Part shown: piece by piece, positions 36,430-46,861 of the stretch
Position numbering within the stretch: position 1 is the stretch's first letter
Layout: each line of letters starts with the position of its first letter
Assembly: GCF_001956855.1 (NCBI RefSeq)
Contig: NZ_MTHD01000001.1
Coordinates: 248,001 to 312,000 of the forward strand
DNA from: Azonexus hydrophilus
GTDB lineage: Bacteria > Pseudomonadota > Gammaproteobacteria > Burkholderiales > Rhodocyclaceae
Reading direction: 5' to 3'
Length of the DNA stretch: 64,000 bases
Program-made: the position numbers and the translations under genes
The notes under the pieces: model-generated
The model's input: the letters and a program-made list of their open reading frames with translations, nothing else
The model's database searches: none
Told to the model about the DNA's origin: nothing

Positions 36430-37221
36430 TCAGGGCGCGCTGCAGCCGAGTTGCCGGGAGATCGCCTGGGCGCTCTCCCGCAGCGCCTGGGCGTTGGCGC
36501 AGTGCCAGTCGGGATCGAAGCCGCCGGTCGGGCCGACCAGCGTGATCACCAGTGCGACATGACCGTTGTGGTCGAAGACCGGCGCGGCAAAGGCGCTGAC
36601 GCCGGGTATCGGCTGGCCGATTGCACGGGCGATGCCGTGTTCGCGCACTTCCTGCAGCGCCGCCTGCATGCTTTTCCAGTCGCTGCGGCCGCCGATGATG
36701 TGCGGGAAGGCATGCGGGTGCATCGATTCCTCGACAAAGCGCTCGATCGTCTTGGCCGGCATGTAGGCCGCGAACACCATGCCGGTGGCGGTCATCAGCG
36801 ACATTACCGTGCCGGCACGCAGGTTCATGTGGATCGGATGGCTCGATTCTTCAAGATGGATCACCGTCGGTCCGGCGTTGCCCCAGACGGAAAGAGCCAC
36901 CGTATGCCGGACCCGTTGTTCGAGCTCGAGTGCCGCCGCCATCCCCAGACGCACCGGATTGAGCTGGCGCAGGCTGGACAAGCCCATGCGCAAGGCCAGC
37001 GGTCCCAGCCCGTAGCGGCCGGATACCGGGTCCTGGGCAACCAGACCGAGCTTGCTGTAGCTGACCAGGTACGGATGTGCCTTGGCCGGCGTCATTTGCG
37101 CAGCTTCCGCCAGTTGTTTCAGCGACATCGGCGCGCTGTGGTCGGCCAGCGCCACCAGTATCTGGCCGCCGACCTCGATCGACTGAATGCCGCGCCTTTC
37201 CTTCTCGTCTTCGTGCTCCAT
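36430..37221 (-). CDS. IclR family transcriptional regulator
   Basis: 263 aa. Winged helix (GIQSIEVGGQILVALADHSAPMSLKQLAEAAQMTPAKAHPYLVSYSKLGLVAQD) and IclR effector domain (HTVALSVWGNAGPTVIHLEES...IPGVSAFAAPVFDHNGHVALVITLVG). The start at 37221 has GGGAGAGACGG upstream; an in-frame extension to 37317 has none. It is divergent from the MBL/hydroxylase operon and probably controls it. It resembles the other IclR in the window in layout but is clearly a different paralogue. Confidence 0.92.
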   Translation of the reverse strand: MEHEDEKERRGIQSIEVGGQILVALADHSAPMSLKQLAEAAQMTPAKAHPYLVSYSKLGLVAQDPVSGRYGLGPLALRMGLSSLRQLNPVRLGMAAALELEQRVRHTVALSVWGNAGPTVIHLEESSHPIHMNLRAGTVMSLMTATGMVFAAYMPAKTIERFVEESMHPHAFPHIIGGRSDWKSMQAALQEVREHGIARAIGQPIPGVSAFAAPVFDHNGHVALVITLVGPTGGFDPDWHCANAQALRESAQAISRQLGCSAP

Positions 37222-37303
37222 CCGTCTCTCCCGTGTGCAGGCGCCACCATAGCGGCGATCAAACACTCGGTCAATCACGAACCTGTTTTCCAAAACACAA
37301 TAA

Positions 37304-37318
37304 TTTGTAATTAACAAA
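37304..37318. promoter_or_regulatory. inverted repeat TTTGT-N5-ACAAA upstream of the hydroxylase operon
   Basis: Lies in the 156-bp AT-rich region between the divergent IclR gene and the MBL-fold gene, about 60 bp before the latter. A plausible IclR operator; inferred from position and symmetry only. Confidence 0.4.
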
Positions 37319-37377
37319 CGTATTGCACAATAACGAAATTCAAATTAAGCTCCATTCATCCCAGAAAGGAATTCCCC

Positions 37378-38346
37378 ATGAGCACCAAAAAATTCGCTTC
37401 CGTTGCCGATCTCGAGGTCAAGAAGACCACCTTCGCGCAGCTTTCCGCCCACTGCTGGGCCTATACCGCCGAAGGCGACCCGAATACCGGCGTGATCATC
37501 GGTGACGACGCCGTGCTGATCTGCGACACGCTGGCCACGCCGGTGATGGCGCAGAACCTGATCGCCGAGATCCGCAAGGTCACCGACAAACCGATCAAGT
37601 ACGTCGTTCTCTCGCATTACCACGCGGTGCGTGTGCTGGGTGCCTCGGGTTACAAGGGCGAAGGCATGCAGGAAATCATTGCCAGCCAGGGCACCTACGA
37701 AATGATCGTCGAGCGCGGTCAGCAGGACTGGATGTCGGAATACGAGCGCTTCCCGCGGCTGTTTCAGAATTTCGAGTCGATCCCCGGGCTGACCTGGCCG
37801 ACCCTGGTGTTCAAGGACGAAATGACGCTGTGGATGGGTGAGGGGCTGGAAGTGAAGATCATGCATGTCGGTCCCGGTCACACCAAGGGCGACACCATAG
37901 TCTGGGTGCCATCCGAGAAGGTGCTGTTCTCCGGTGACCTGGTCGAGGCCGATGCCGCCTGTTACACCGGTGACGCCCAGCTCGAGGAATGGCCGGCAAC
38001 GCTCGACGCGCTGGCGGCACTCGGTGCCGAAAAGGTCGTGCCCGGCCGCGGCCCGGCGCTGGATAGCCCGGAAAAGGTCGCTGCCGGTCTGGCTTATACC
38101 CGCGATTTCGTCACCACGCTGCTGGCCTCGGCGAAAGAGGCGGTGGCCCTGGGCATGAACCTGAAGCAGGCGATGGCACACACGCGCAAGGCGATGGACC
38201 CGAAATTCGCCCAGGTCTTCATCTACGAACACTGCCTGCCCTTCGACGTTACCCGTGCCGTCGACGAGGCGAGCGGCATCAAGCATCCGCGCATCTGGAC
38301 GGCAGAGCGCGACAAGGAAATGTGGCACGGCCTGCAAGAGGGATGA
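37378..38346 (+). CDS. MBL-fold metallohydrolase-like protein with altered metal motif
   Basis: 322 aa metallo-beta-lactamase fold. The canonical HxHxDH motif is replaced by HYHAVR (LSHYHAVRVLGA), so the Asp and third His for the second metal are missing. The downstream GHTKGD and FSGDLVEAD motifs are kept. One metal site may survive. It is first in an aromatic-degradation operon; a role as a hydrolase or lactonase for a pathway intermediate is possible but not shown by the sequence. AAAGGAATTCCCC precedes the ATG. Confidence 0.8.
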   Translation: MSTKKFASVADLEVKKTTFAQLSAHCWAYTAEGDPNTGVIIGDDAVLICDTLATPVMAQNLIAEIRKVTDKPIKYVVLSHYHAVRVLGASGYKGEGMQEIIASQGTYEMIVERGQQDWMSEYERFPRLFQNFESIPGLTWPTLVFKDEMTLWMGEGLEVKIMHVGPGHTKGDTIVWVPSEKVLFSGDLVEADAACYTGDAQLEEWPATLDALAALGAEKVVPGRGPALDSPEKVAAGLAYTRDFVTTLLASAKEAVALGMNLKQAMAHTRKAMDPKFAQVFIYEHCLPFDVTRAVDEASGIKHPRIWTAERDKEMWHGLQEG

Positions 38347-38396
38347 GCGGCGCCTGAGGCGCCGGTCAAAAAAAACAAAAACGGAGGAGACAAACG

Positions 38397-40061
38397 ATGT
38401 TGAGTACCTATCAGTACCCGAAATACGAGTACGTGGCGCCGCCGGAGCAGACCGGCGGCCCGGTGAAACGCTATCCGGTGGTGGTGGTCGGTGCCGGGCC
38501 GGTTGGCCTGGCGGCGGCGATCGAACTGGCGCAATCCGGCGTGCCGGTGGTCGTGCTCGATGACGACGATACCGTATCGGTCGGATCGCGCGGCGTCTGC
38601 TATGCCAAGCGCGCGCTGGAGGTGCTCGACCGCATCGGTGTCGGCGATGACTGCGTGGCCAAGGGGGTCAGCTGGAACGTCGGCCGCACCTTCTTTCGCG
38701 AGGAGGAGGTGTACAACTTCAACCTGCTGCCGCAACCGGACCACAAGCGCCCCGGCATGATCAACCTGCAGCAGTACTATCTCGAAGAGTACGAGATTCG
38801 TCGGGCCCGCGAATTGCCCAATGTCGACCTGCGCTTTCGCAGCAAGGTCGTTTCGGTGCAGCCGGAAGGCCGGGGTGCCGCCTTGCAGGTCGAGACGCCC
38901 GACGGCATCTACCAGATCGAAACCGACTGGCTGATCGTTGCCGACGGTGCGCGCTCGTCGGTCCGCCACATGCTGGGGCTGGAAATCGACGGCAAGATCT
39001 TCATGGATCGCTTCCTCATCGCCGACGTGGTGATGAAGGCGGATTTCCCGGCCGAGCGCTGGTTCTGGTTCGACCCGCCCTTCCACCCGGGGCAGTCGGT
39101 GCTGCTGCACCGACAGGCCGACAATGTCTTCCGCATCGATTTCCAGCTCGGCTGGCAGGCCGATCCGGAAGAAGAAAAGAAGCCGGAGAAGGTGATCCCG
39201 CGGATCAAGGCAATGCTGGGCGACGACCGGGAATTCGAACTTGAGTGGGTCAGCGTCTATACCTTCCAGTGCCGCCGCATGCAGCAGTTCCGTCACGGCC
39301 GGGTGCTGTTCGTCGGCGACGCTGCACACCAGGTCTCGCCGTTCGGTGCGCGCGGCGCCAATTCGGGCATTCAGGATACCGACAACCTTTGCTGGAAGCT
39401 CAAACTGGTGATCGACGGCAAGGCGCCGGAAAGCCTGCTCGATACCTACTCCGACGAGCGTGTCTTCGCCGCCGACGAGAACATCCTCAATTCCACGCGG
39501 TCGACCGACTTCATCACGCCGAAATCGAAGACCTCGCTGACCTTCCGCAATGCCGTGCTGGCGCTCGCCAGTGAACACGCCTTCGCCCGTGCCCTGGTCA
39601 ATTCCGGGCGCCTGTCGGTGCCGGCCTACCTGACTGAATCGACGCTGAACACGCCGGACAGCACGGCCTTTGCCGGCGACATGGTGCCGGGCGCACCGAT
39701 GGACGATGCGCCGATCCGGGTCGATGGCGTCAACGACTGGTTGCTCGATCATGTCGGCCAGCGTTTCATGGCGCTGGCCTACGTTGCCGATCCTGCTGCG
39801 GTCGACCCGGCCCGGATGGCAATTTTCAAAAGCCTGGCCAATGCCCCGGTGCCGGTCGAGGTCGTTCTTGTCTCGCCGCGCGGCGGCAGCGCCGAGCTGC
39901 CGGTATTCGAAGATTACGCCGGCCGTTTCGCCGAACGTTTCGATGCCCGCCCGGGAACGCTCTACCTGATCCGTCCGGACCAGCATGTTGCCGCCCGCTG
40001 GCGGGAGTTCGATGCCGACCGCCTGCGCGCCGCCGTCGCCCGTGCCACCTGCAACGCCTGA
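38397..40061 (+). CDS. FAD-dependent aromatic hydroxylase (MhpA/PheA-like)
   Basis: 554 aa group A flavoprotein monooxygenase. FAD-binding GxGxxG in VVVGAGPVGLAAAIELAQSG (about residue 30), the DG motif DWLIVADGARSSVR (about 180) and the GD motif RVLFVGDAAHQVSPFGARGANSGIQD (about 300), plus a C-terminal thioredoxin-like domain. It would hydroxylate a phenolic acid with NAD(P)H and O2, giving a hydroquinone- or catechol-type product. The ribosome binding site is GGAGGAGACAAA. The substrate is unproven; a hydroxyphenylacetate giving homogentisate would fit the later genes. Confidence 0.85.
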   Translation: MLSTYQYPKYEYVAPPEQTGGPVKRYPVVVVGAGPVGLAAAIELAQSGVPVVVLDDDDTVSVGSRGVCYAKRALEVLDRIGVGDDCVAKGVSWNVGRTFFREEEVYNFNLLPQPDHKRPGMINLQQYYLEEYEIRRARELPNVDLRFRSKVVSVQPEGRGAALQVETPDGIYQIETDWLIVADGARSSVRHMLGLEIDGKIFMDRFLIADVVMKADFPAERWFWFDPPFHPGQSVLLHRQADNVFRIDFQLGWQADPEEEKKPEKVIPRIKAMLGDDREFELEWVSVYTFQCRRMQQFRHGRVLFVGDAAHQVSPFGARGANSGIQDTDNLCWKLKLVIDGKAPESLLDTYSDERVFAADENILNSTRSTDFITPKSKTSLTFRNAVLALASEHAFARALVNSGRLSVPAYLTESTLNTPDSTAFAGDMVPGAPMDDAPIRVDGVNDWLLDHVGQRFMALAYVADPAAVDPARMAIFKSLANAPVPVEVVLVSPRGGSAELPVFEDYAGRFAERFDARPGTLYLIRPDQHVAARWREFDADRLRAAVARATCNA

Positions 40062-40075
40062 TCGAGGAGAATGCC

Positions 40076-40300
40076 ATGCCGCTGAACCTGAAACCGAACC
40101 TGTCCGAACCGGGCAAGCGCTATTTCCGTGCCTTCACGCCGGGCGACGATTTCTATGAAGCCCTGATCGACACCCACCGCGATCTGAGCGATGAGCAGAG
40201 CGCAATGGTCAATGCCAAGCTGATCCTGCTGCTGTCCAACCACATCGGCGACATCGCCGTGCTCCGTGAGGCGATGCAGATCGCCCGCGAAGGCGTCTGA
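40076..40300 (+). CDS. DUF2783 small protein
   Basis: 74 aa, acidic and helical (DDFYEALIDTHRDLSDEQSAMVNAKLILLLSNHIGD). It matches the DUF2783 family, small proteins commonly encoded directly after FAD hydroxylases of this type. GAGGAGAATGCC precedes it. It may be an accessory or stability subunit; function unknown. Confidence 0.75.
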   Translation: MPLNLKPNLSEPGKRYFRAFTPGDDFYEALIDTHRDLSDEQSAMVNAKLILLLSNHIGDIAVLREAMQIAREGV

Positions 40301-40310
40301 GGAGAAACCC

Positions 40311-40850
40311 ATGGAAATCCGCAAGATCCACCACGTCGCCTACCGCTGCAAGGACGCCAAGGAAACCGTCGAGTGGTACGGCAAGTACCTGAACATGCGC
40401 TTCATCCTGGCGATTGCCGAGAACGAAGTGCCGTCGACGAAAGAGCCGGACCCGTACATGCACATCTTCCTCGACGCCGGCCAGGGCAACATCCTCGCTT
40501 TCTTCGAGCTGCCGACCCGGCCGCCGATGGGCCGCGACCCGAATACGCCGGCCTGGACCCAGCACTTGGCGCTCGAAGTCGATTCGGTCGACGACCTGCT
40601 GGCGACCAAGGCCAGGCTGGAAGCTGACGGCATCGAAGTGGTCGGGCCGACCGATCACACCATCTTCAAGTCCATCTATTTCTTCGATCCCTCCGGCCAT
40701 CGCCTGGAACTGGCGGCCAACACCGGCACCGCGAAAATGGCGAAAATGCTCGACGAGGTGAAATGGGACATGCTCGACGAATGGGCGCGGACCCGCAAGG
40801 CACCCCAGCACGCCCGCTGGATGCATGACGGCAGCTACGCAGGAGAATAG
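40311..40850 (+). CDS. VOC family (glyoxalase/extradiol dioxygenase superfamily) protein
   Basis: 179 aa with two beta-alpha-beta-beta-beta modules. Likely metal ligands are His8 and Glu66 in the first module and His85 and Glu133 in the second. That His2Glu2 set resembles glyoxalase I more than the His2Glu1 of extradiol dioxygenases. In operon context, between a hydroxylase and a fumarylacetoacetase-like enzyme, it may perform ring cleavage or isomerisation. No cupin homogentisate dioxygenase is present in the window. Confidence 0.82.
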   Translation: MEIRKIHHVAYRCKDAKETVEWYGKYLNMRFILAIAENEVPSTKEPDPYMHIFLDAGQGNILAFFELPTRPPMGRDPNTPAWTQHLALEVDSVDDLLATKARLEADGIEVVGPTDHTIFKSIYFFDPSGHRLELAANTGTAKMAKMLDEVKWDMLDEWARTRKAPQHARWMHDGSYAGE

Positions 40851-40855
40851 GACCG

Positions 40856-41872
40856 ATGAAACTCGCCAGCCTGAAAAAGGGCGGTCGTGACGGCACGCTG
40901 GTCGTCGTCAACCGCGCCATGACCCATTGTCGCGCCGTGCCGGCGATCGCCCGCACGCTGCAGGCGGCGCTCGACGACTGGGACGTCGTCGAGCCGCAAT
41001 TGCGCCAGGTCTACGAGGCGCTGAACAGCGGGGCCTTCGACATGCCCGATCCCTTCGATCCGGCGGTCTGCCATTCACCGCTGCCGCGCGCCTACCAGTG
41101 GGCTGACGGCTCGGCCTACGTCAATCACGTCGAGCTGGTGCGCCGCGCTCGCGGCGTCGAGTTGCCGGCGGAGTTCTGGAGCGATCCGCTGATCTATCAG
41201 GGCGGTTCCGATTCCTTCGTCGGCCCGCGCGACCCGATTCACGCACTGTCCGAGGACTGGGGCATCGATCTCGAAGCCGAGGTCGCGGTGATCAGCGGCG
41301 ACGTGACGATGGGGGAGACGCCGGCCGAAGCCGCCAGGGCCATTCGCCTGCTGATGCTGGTCAACGATGTCTCTCTGCGCAACCTGATTCCCGGCGAACT
41401 GGCCAAGGGTTTCGGTTTCTTCCAGTCGAAACCGGCTTCGGCCTTCTCGCCGGTGGCGATCACGCCGGACGAGCTTGGTGAGGACTGGCGCGATGGTCGC
41501 GTGCACCGGCCGCTGACCGTGCATCTCAACGGCGCCCTGTTCGGCCAGCCCGATGCCGGTACCGACATGGTCTTCAACTTTCCGCAATTGCTCGCCCATG
41601 TGACGAAGACCCGGGAAATGGAAGCCGGCTCGATCATCGGCTCGGGCACCGTGTCGAACAAGCAGGGCGGGCTGTTCGGCTCGTCGATTGCCAATGGCGG
41701 CGTCGGCTACTGCTGCCTGGCTGAAGTCCGGATGTACGAGACGATAGAAGGCGGCAAGCCGCAGACGCCTTTCCTGAAGTTTGGCGACACGGTGAAGATC
41801 GAGATGTTCGGGCGCGACGGCAGCAGCCTGTTCGGCAGCATCGAGCAGCGCGTCGAAAAGTATCCGGGCTGA
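40856..41872 (+). CDS. fumarylacetoacetate hydrolase family protein
   Basis: 338 aa. FAH-type C-terminal catalytic fold with acidic metal ligands in DWGIDLEAEVAVISGDV (about residue 140) and the GSIIGSGTVSNKQGGLFGSS stretch characteristic of bacterial fumarylacetoacetases of about 330 aa. It would hydrolyse fumarylacetoacetate or fumarylpyruvate; the acetoacetyl-CoA synthetase downstream favours fumarylacetoacetate. AGGAGAATAGGACC precedes the ATG. Confidence 0.87.
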   Translation: MKLASLKKGGRDGTLVVVNRAMTHCRAVPAIARTLQAALDDWDVVEPQLRQVYEALNSGAFDMPDPFDPAVCHSPLPRAYQWADGSAYVNHVELVRRARGVELPAEFWSDPLIYQGGSDSFVGPRDPIHALSEDWGIDLEAEVAVISGDVTMGETPAEAARAIRLLMLVNDVSLRNLIPGELAKGFGFFQSKPASAFSPVAITPDELGEDWRDGRVHRPLTVHLNGALFGQPDAGTDMVFNFPQLLAHVTKTREMEAGSIIGSGTVSNKQGGLFGSSIANGGVGYCCLAEVRMYETIEGGKPQTPFLKFGDTVKIEMFGRDGSSLFGSIEQRVEKYPG

Positions 41873-41876
41873 GCCA

Positions 41877-43076
41877 GTGAACGGGCGGCGGATGGCCGGC
41901 CCCAGCCTCGGGCTGGGCGCCTTGCTGACCACGCTGGTAGCGCTCGGGCCGCTGTCGACCGACCTCTACCTGCCGTCGCTGCCGACGCTGGCGGTGGTTT
42001 TTTCCACCGATGCGGCGCGTGTGCAACTGACGCTGTCGGTGTTCCTCGCCGGTTTTGCGGTGGCCCAGCTGGCCTACGGCGCGCTGTCCGACCGCTTCGG
42101 TCGGCGGCCGTTAATGCTGGGCGGCCTGCTGCTGTATTTCCTCGCTTCGCTCGGCTGCCTGTTCGCCACCAGCATCGAACAACTGATCCTTGCCCGTTTC
42201 ATCCAGGCGGTCGGCGCCTGTGCCGGCCCGGTCCTCGGCCGGGCCATCGTCCGCGATGCTTGGGGGCCGGTCGATGCAGCACGTACGCTGGCCTATGTTT
42301 CCGGCGCCATGGCACTGGCCCCGCTGGTCGGCCCGGCGCTTGGCGGGATGCTTACGGTCAACTTCGGCTGGCAGGCAAATTTCGTCCTGCTCGCCTTCTT
42401 TTCTGCGCTGCAGATCGGTGCTGTCTGGCTCTGGCTGGGTGAAACCAATGCCCATCCGGACCCCGAAGCAACCCGCGTCGGCCGCATGCTGGAAAATTTC
42501 CGTACTTTCCTGGTCGACCGCAATTATCTCGGCTATCTGCTGGCGCTCGGCCTGTCGTACAGCATGCTGTTTGCCTTCATCTCCGGTTCGTCGTTCATCC
42601 TGATCGGCCGCTTCGGGTTGTCGCCGGCCGTCTTTGGTCTGTGTTTCGGTGTTGTCGTCGTCGGTTACATCAGCGGTACCCAGATTGCCGGCCGGCTGGT
42701 CCGCCGCCTCGGTGCCGACCGTCTGATCGCGGCCGGTGCCTGGCTCGGTGCGTTCGCCGGCCTGGTCATGCTGGCCGTGGACCGCTGGGCGCCGGCACAT
42801 CTTGCCGGGGTGCTGGCGCCGATGTTCTTCGTCACCCTGTCGGTCGGTCTGGTGATGCCCAATGCCTCGGCCCGGGCGCTGGCGCCCTACGCGAAAATGG
42901 CCGGCGCTGCCTCGGCGCTGATGGGTTTCCTGCAGATGGGCATGGCCGCGCTGGTCGGCATCGTTGTCGGCCATGGCGTCGAGCAGGATGCAAGTGTCCT
43001 GCCGATGACAGTTGCCCTGTGCGGGGTGCTGGTACCCTGCTGCTACCTGACGCTGGTCAGGCGTCCGCGTTCCTGA
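41877..43076 (+). CDS. Bcr/CflA-type MFS transporter
   Basis: 399 aa, twelve predicted transmembrane helices. The N-terminal LGPLSTDLYLPSLPTL and loop 2-3 motif GALSDRFGRRPLMLGG are those of the Bcr/CflA drug-exporter group. It starts at a GTG 4 bp after the hydrolase stop, with ATG 41892 as an alternative. In this operon it probably exports a toxic aromatic intermediate or imports the substrate; direction is not decidable. Confidence 0.88.
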   Translation: MNGRRMAGPSLGLGALLTTLVALGPLSTDLYLPSLPTLAVVFSTDAARVQLTLSVFLAGFAVAQLAYGALSDRFGRRPLMLGGLLLYFLASLGCLFATSIEQLILARFIQAVGACAGPVLGRAIVRDAWGPVDAARTLAYVSGAMALAPLVGPALGGMLTVNFGWQANFVLLAFFSALQIGAVWLWLGETNAHPDPEATRVGRMLENFRTFLVDRNYLGYLLALGLSYSMLFAFISGSSFILIGRFGLSPAVFGLCFGVVVVGYISGTQIAGRLVRRLGADRLIAAGAWLGAFAGLVMLAVDRWAPAHLAGVLAPMFFVTLSVGLVMPNASARALAPYAKMAGAASALMGFLQMGMAALVGIVVGHGVEQDASVLPMTVALCGVLVPCCYLTLVRRPRS

Positions 43077-43091
43077 AATTCCGGATTTTCC

Positions 43092-43739
43092 ATGCTCAAG
43101 CTCTACACCTATTTCCGCAGTTCCGCCGCCTATCGCGTGCGCATCGCCCTCAACCTGAAAGGCCTGCACTACGAGGCCGTTCCCGTGCATCTGCTGAAGG
43201 AGGGTGGTCAGCAGAACCAGCCGGCCTACCGGGCGAAAAGCCCGCTCGGCACCGTGCCGACGCTGGAAGATGGGGCCGGTGCCCACACCCAGTCGCTGGC
43301 GATCATCGAATACCTGGAAGAACTGCATCCCCTGCCGCCCTTGCTGCCGGTGTCCGCCGAAGCACGGGCGCGCGTGCGCGCCATCGCCCAGACCATCGCC
43401 TGCGACATCCACCCGGTCAACAACCTGCGCGTGCTGCAGTATCTTGGTCGCGAATTCGGTGCGACGCAGGCGCAGAAGGATGCCTGGTACCGGCACTGGG
43501 TAATGGCCGGGCTGCAGGCGGTCGAGCAGATGCTGGCGGACGACCCGGCGACCGGCCGCTATTGCCATGGCGAACGCCCGGGACTGGCCGATTGCTCTCT
43601 GGTGCCGCAGGTCTTCAATGCCCGCCGTTTCGACTGCCCGCTTGACGACATGCCGACCATCCGGCGTATCGTCGACGCCTGCGAGGCCTTGCCCGCTTTT
43701 GCCAATGCCGCACCGGCGCAACAGCCGGATGCCGAATAA
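43092..43739 (+). CDS. maiA: maleylacetoacetate isomerase (zeta-class GST)
   Basis: 215 aa. The zeta-GST motif [15 protein letters not shown] is at residues 10-24 and is followed by the thioredoxin and helical domains ([29 protein letters not shown]). It isomerises maleylacetoacetate to fumarylacetoacetate using glutathione; a maleylpyruvate isomerase of the same family is the alternative. It follows the MFS gene by 15 bp. Confidence 0.93.
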   Translation: MLKLYTYFRSSAAYRVRIALNLKGLHYEAVPVHLLKEGGQQNQPAYRAKSPLGTVPTLEDGAGAHTQSLAIIEYLEELHPLPPLLPVSAEARARVRAIAQTIACDIHPVNNLRVLQYLGREFGATQAQKDAWYRHWVMAGLQAVEQMLADDPATGRYCHGERPGLADCSLVPQVFNARRFDCPLDDMPTIRRIVDACEALPAFANAAPAQQPDAE

Positions 43740-43753
43740 GAACAGGAGACAAC

Positions 43754-45708
<1,955 letters not shown>

Positions 45709-45712
<4 letters not shown>

Positions 45713-46803
45713 GCGCGACGGGTCAATGCCGACAGTTTGCTGGTCCGTATCTGTGCCTGTTCCACCAGCCAGCCCAGCATCAGGACGATGCGCTGGCTGG
45801 CGGCCGGGCTTTCGACCCAGCGGTAGAAGGCGGTGGCGGCCAGCAAACTTGCGGTCAACGCCGCAAATAAGCCAAAAACGGCGGATTCCGGCGACGACAG
45901 GCCAAGTCGCGTATGGACGGCATTGGCCAGCAGCAGTACCGGGAAATGCACGAGAAACAGTGAATAGGAAATCCGGCCGATGAAGGACAGCGGACGGATC
46001 TCCGGCCAGTGTTCGAGCAGGCCGCTGCGCCGGCTGCAGGCGAGAGTGATGGCGACCACCAGCGCGAGCGCGATGCGCAGGCGGAAATCAATGACCAGCG
46101 CGGCAATCGCCACGCCGGCGATGATCCCCAGCCAGAGTGGCAGACGTCGTTCGGACGCCCACCAGGCGGCGGCACCGAGGCCGTAGGAGCCGAAGAAATA
46201 GATGGCCCAGTTGTCGAGTTCGGGATCGCGGTTGAACCAGAACAGCGACGTGGTGGCGACAAGCAGCACCAGCGCCGGGGCGACGATGCGAACGCGACCG
46301 GCCCACAGCAGCAGCGCCATCAGCGCGAACAGCTGGAAATCGATGGCGATGTACCAGACCCCGGCGGACAGCGCATCAACACCGAGAATGCCCTGCAGCA
46401 GCAGGGCGTGCGCTAGCCATTGCCGCAGCGTGACCGGCGCCGGGATGGCGTCGTCGTTCATCCACTGGTCGGCCAGCGCCGCGGCGACGATCGCCAGCCC
46501 GATCGCGGCCAGGTAGGGAATGCTCAGGCGCAGGTAGCGTTTCCAGATCAGCGGCAGCGGCGATCCGGCCAGGGCGCCGCCGCTATGCGACAAGCCGCGC
46601 GCGGCCAGGAAGCCGGCGATGACGAGGAAGACCTGGACCGCCATCCGGCCGTATTCGAACAGCCAGTCCATCAGTTCCGGGTAAGCCTCGCGGGCGATTG
46701 CGGCCAGCGGGCCGTAGGAGGCGAAATGATTGGCCAGGACAAGGAGCGCCGCGATCGCCTTGAAGGCGTCGATCAGCGGCATCCGGCTGATGGGGTGGGG
46801 CAT
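45709..46803 (-). CDS. acyltransferase family 3 (OafA/YrhL-like) membrane protein
   Basis: 364 aa with about ten transmembrane helices. The N-terminal [23 protein letters not shown] carries the conserved His of acyltransferase 3 proteins, and [17 protein letters not shown] near residue 290 is the late conserved helix. Such enzymes O-acetylate surface sugars. It is not part of either neighbouring pathway. Confidence 0.87.
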
Positions 46804-46861
46804 GGAGGATGAACGCGGGCTGCGGGAAAGGATCGGATTCCCGCAGTTTTTTTATGGAGAT

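Noticed and set aside
38349..38380. Terminator after the MBL gene
   Set aside because: GGCGCCTGAGGCGCC hairpin is followed by A residues on the plus strand, so it would only work for minus-strand transcription, and none is expected there.
40311..40850. Calling the VOC protein homogentisate dioxygenase
   Set aside because: The visible ligand set His8/Glu66/His85/Glu133 looks glyoxalase-like rather than the 2-His-1-Glu set of extradiol dioxygenases; only the operon context suggests ring cleavage.
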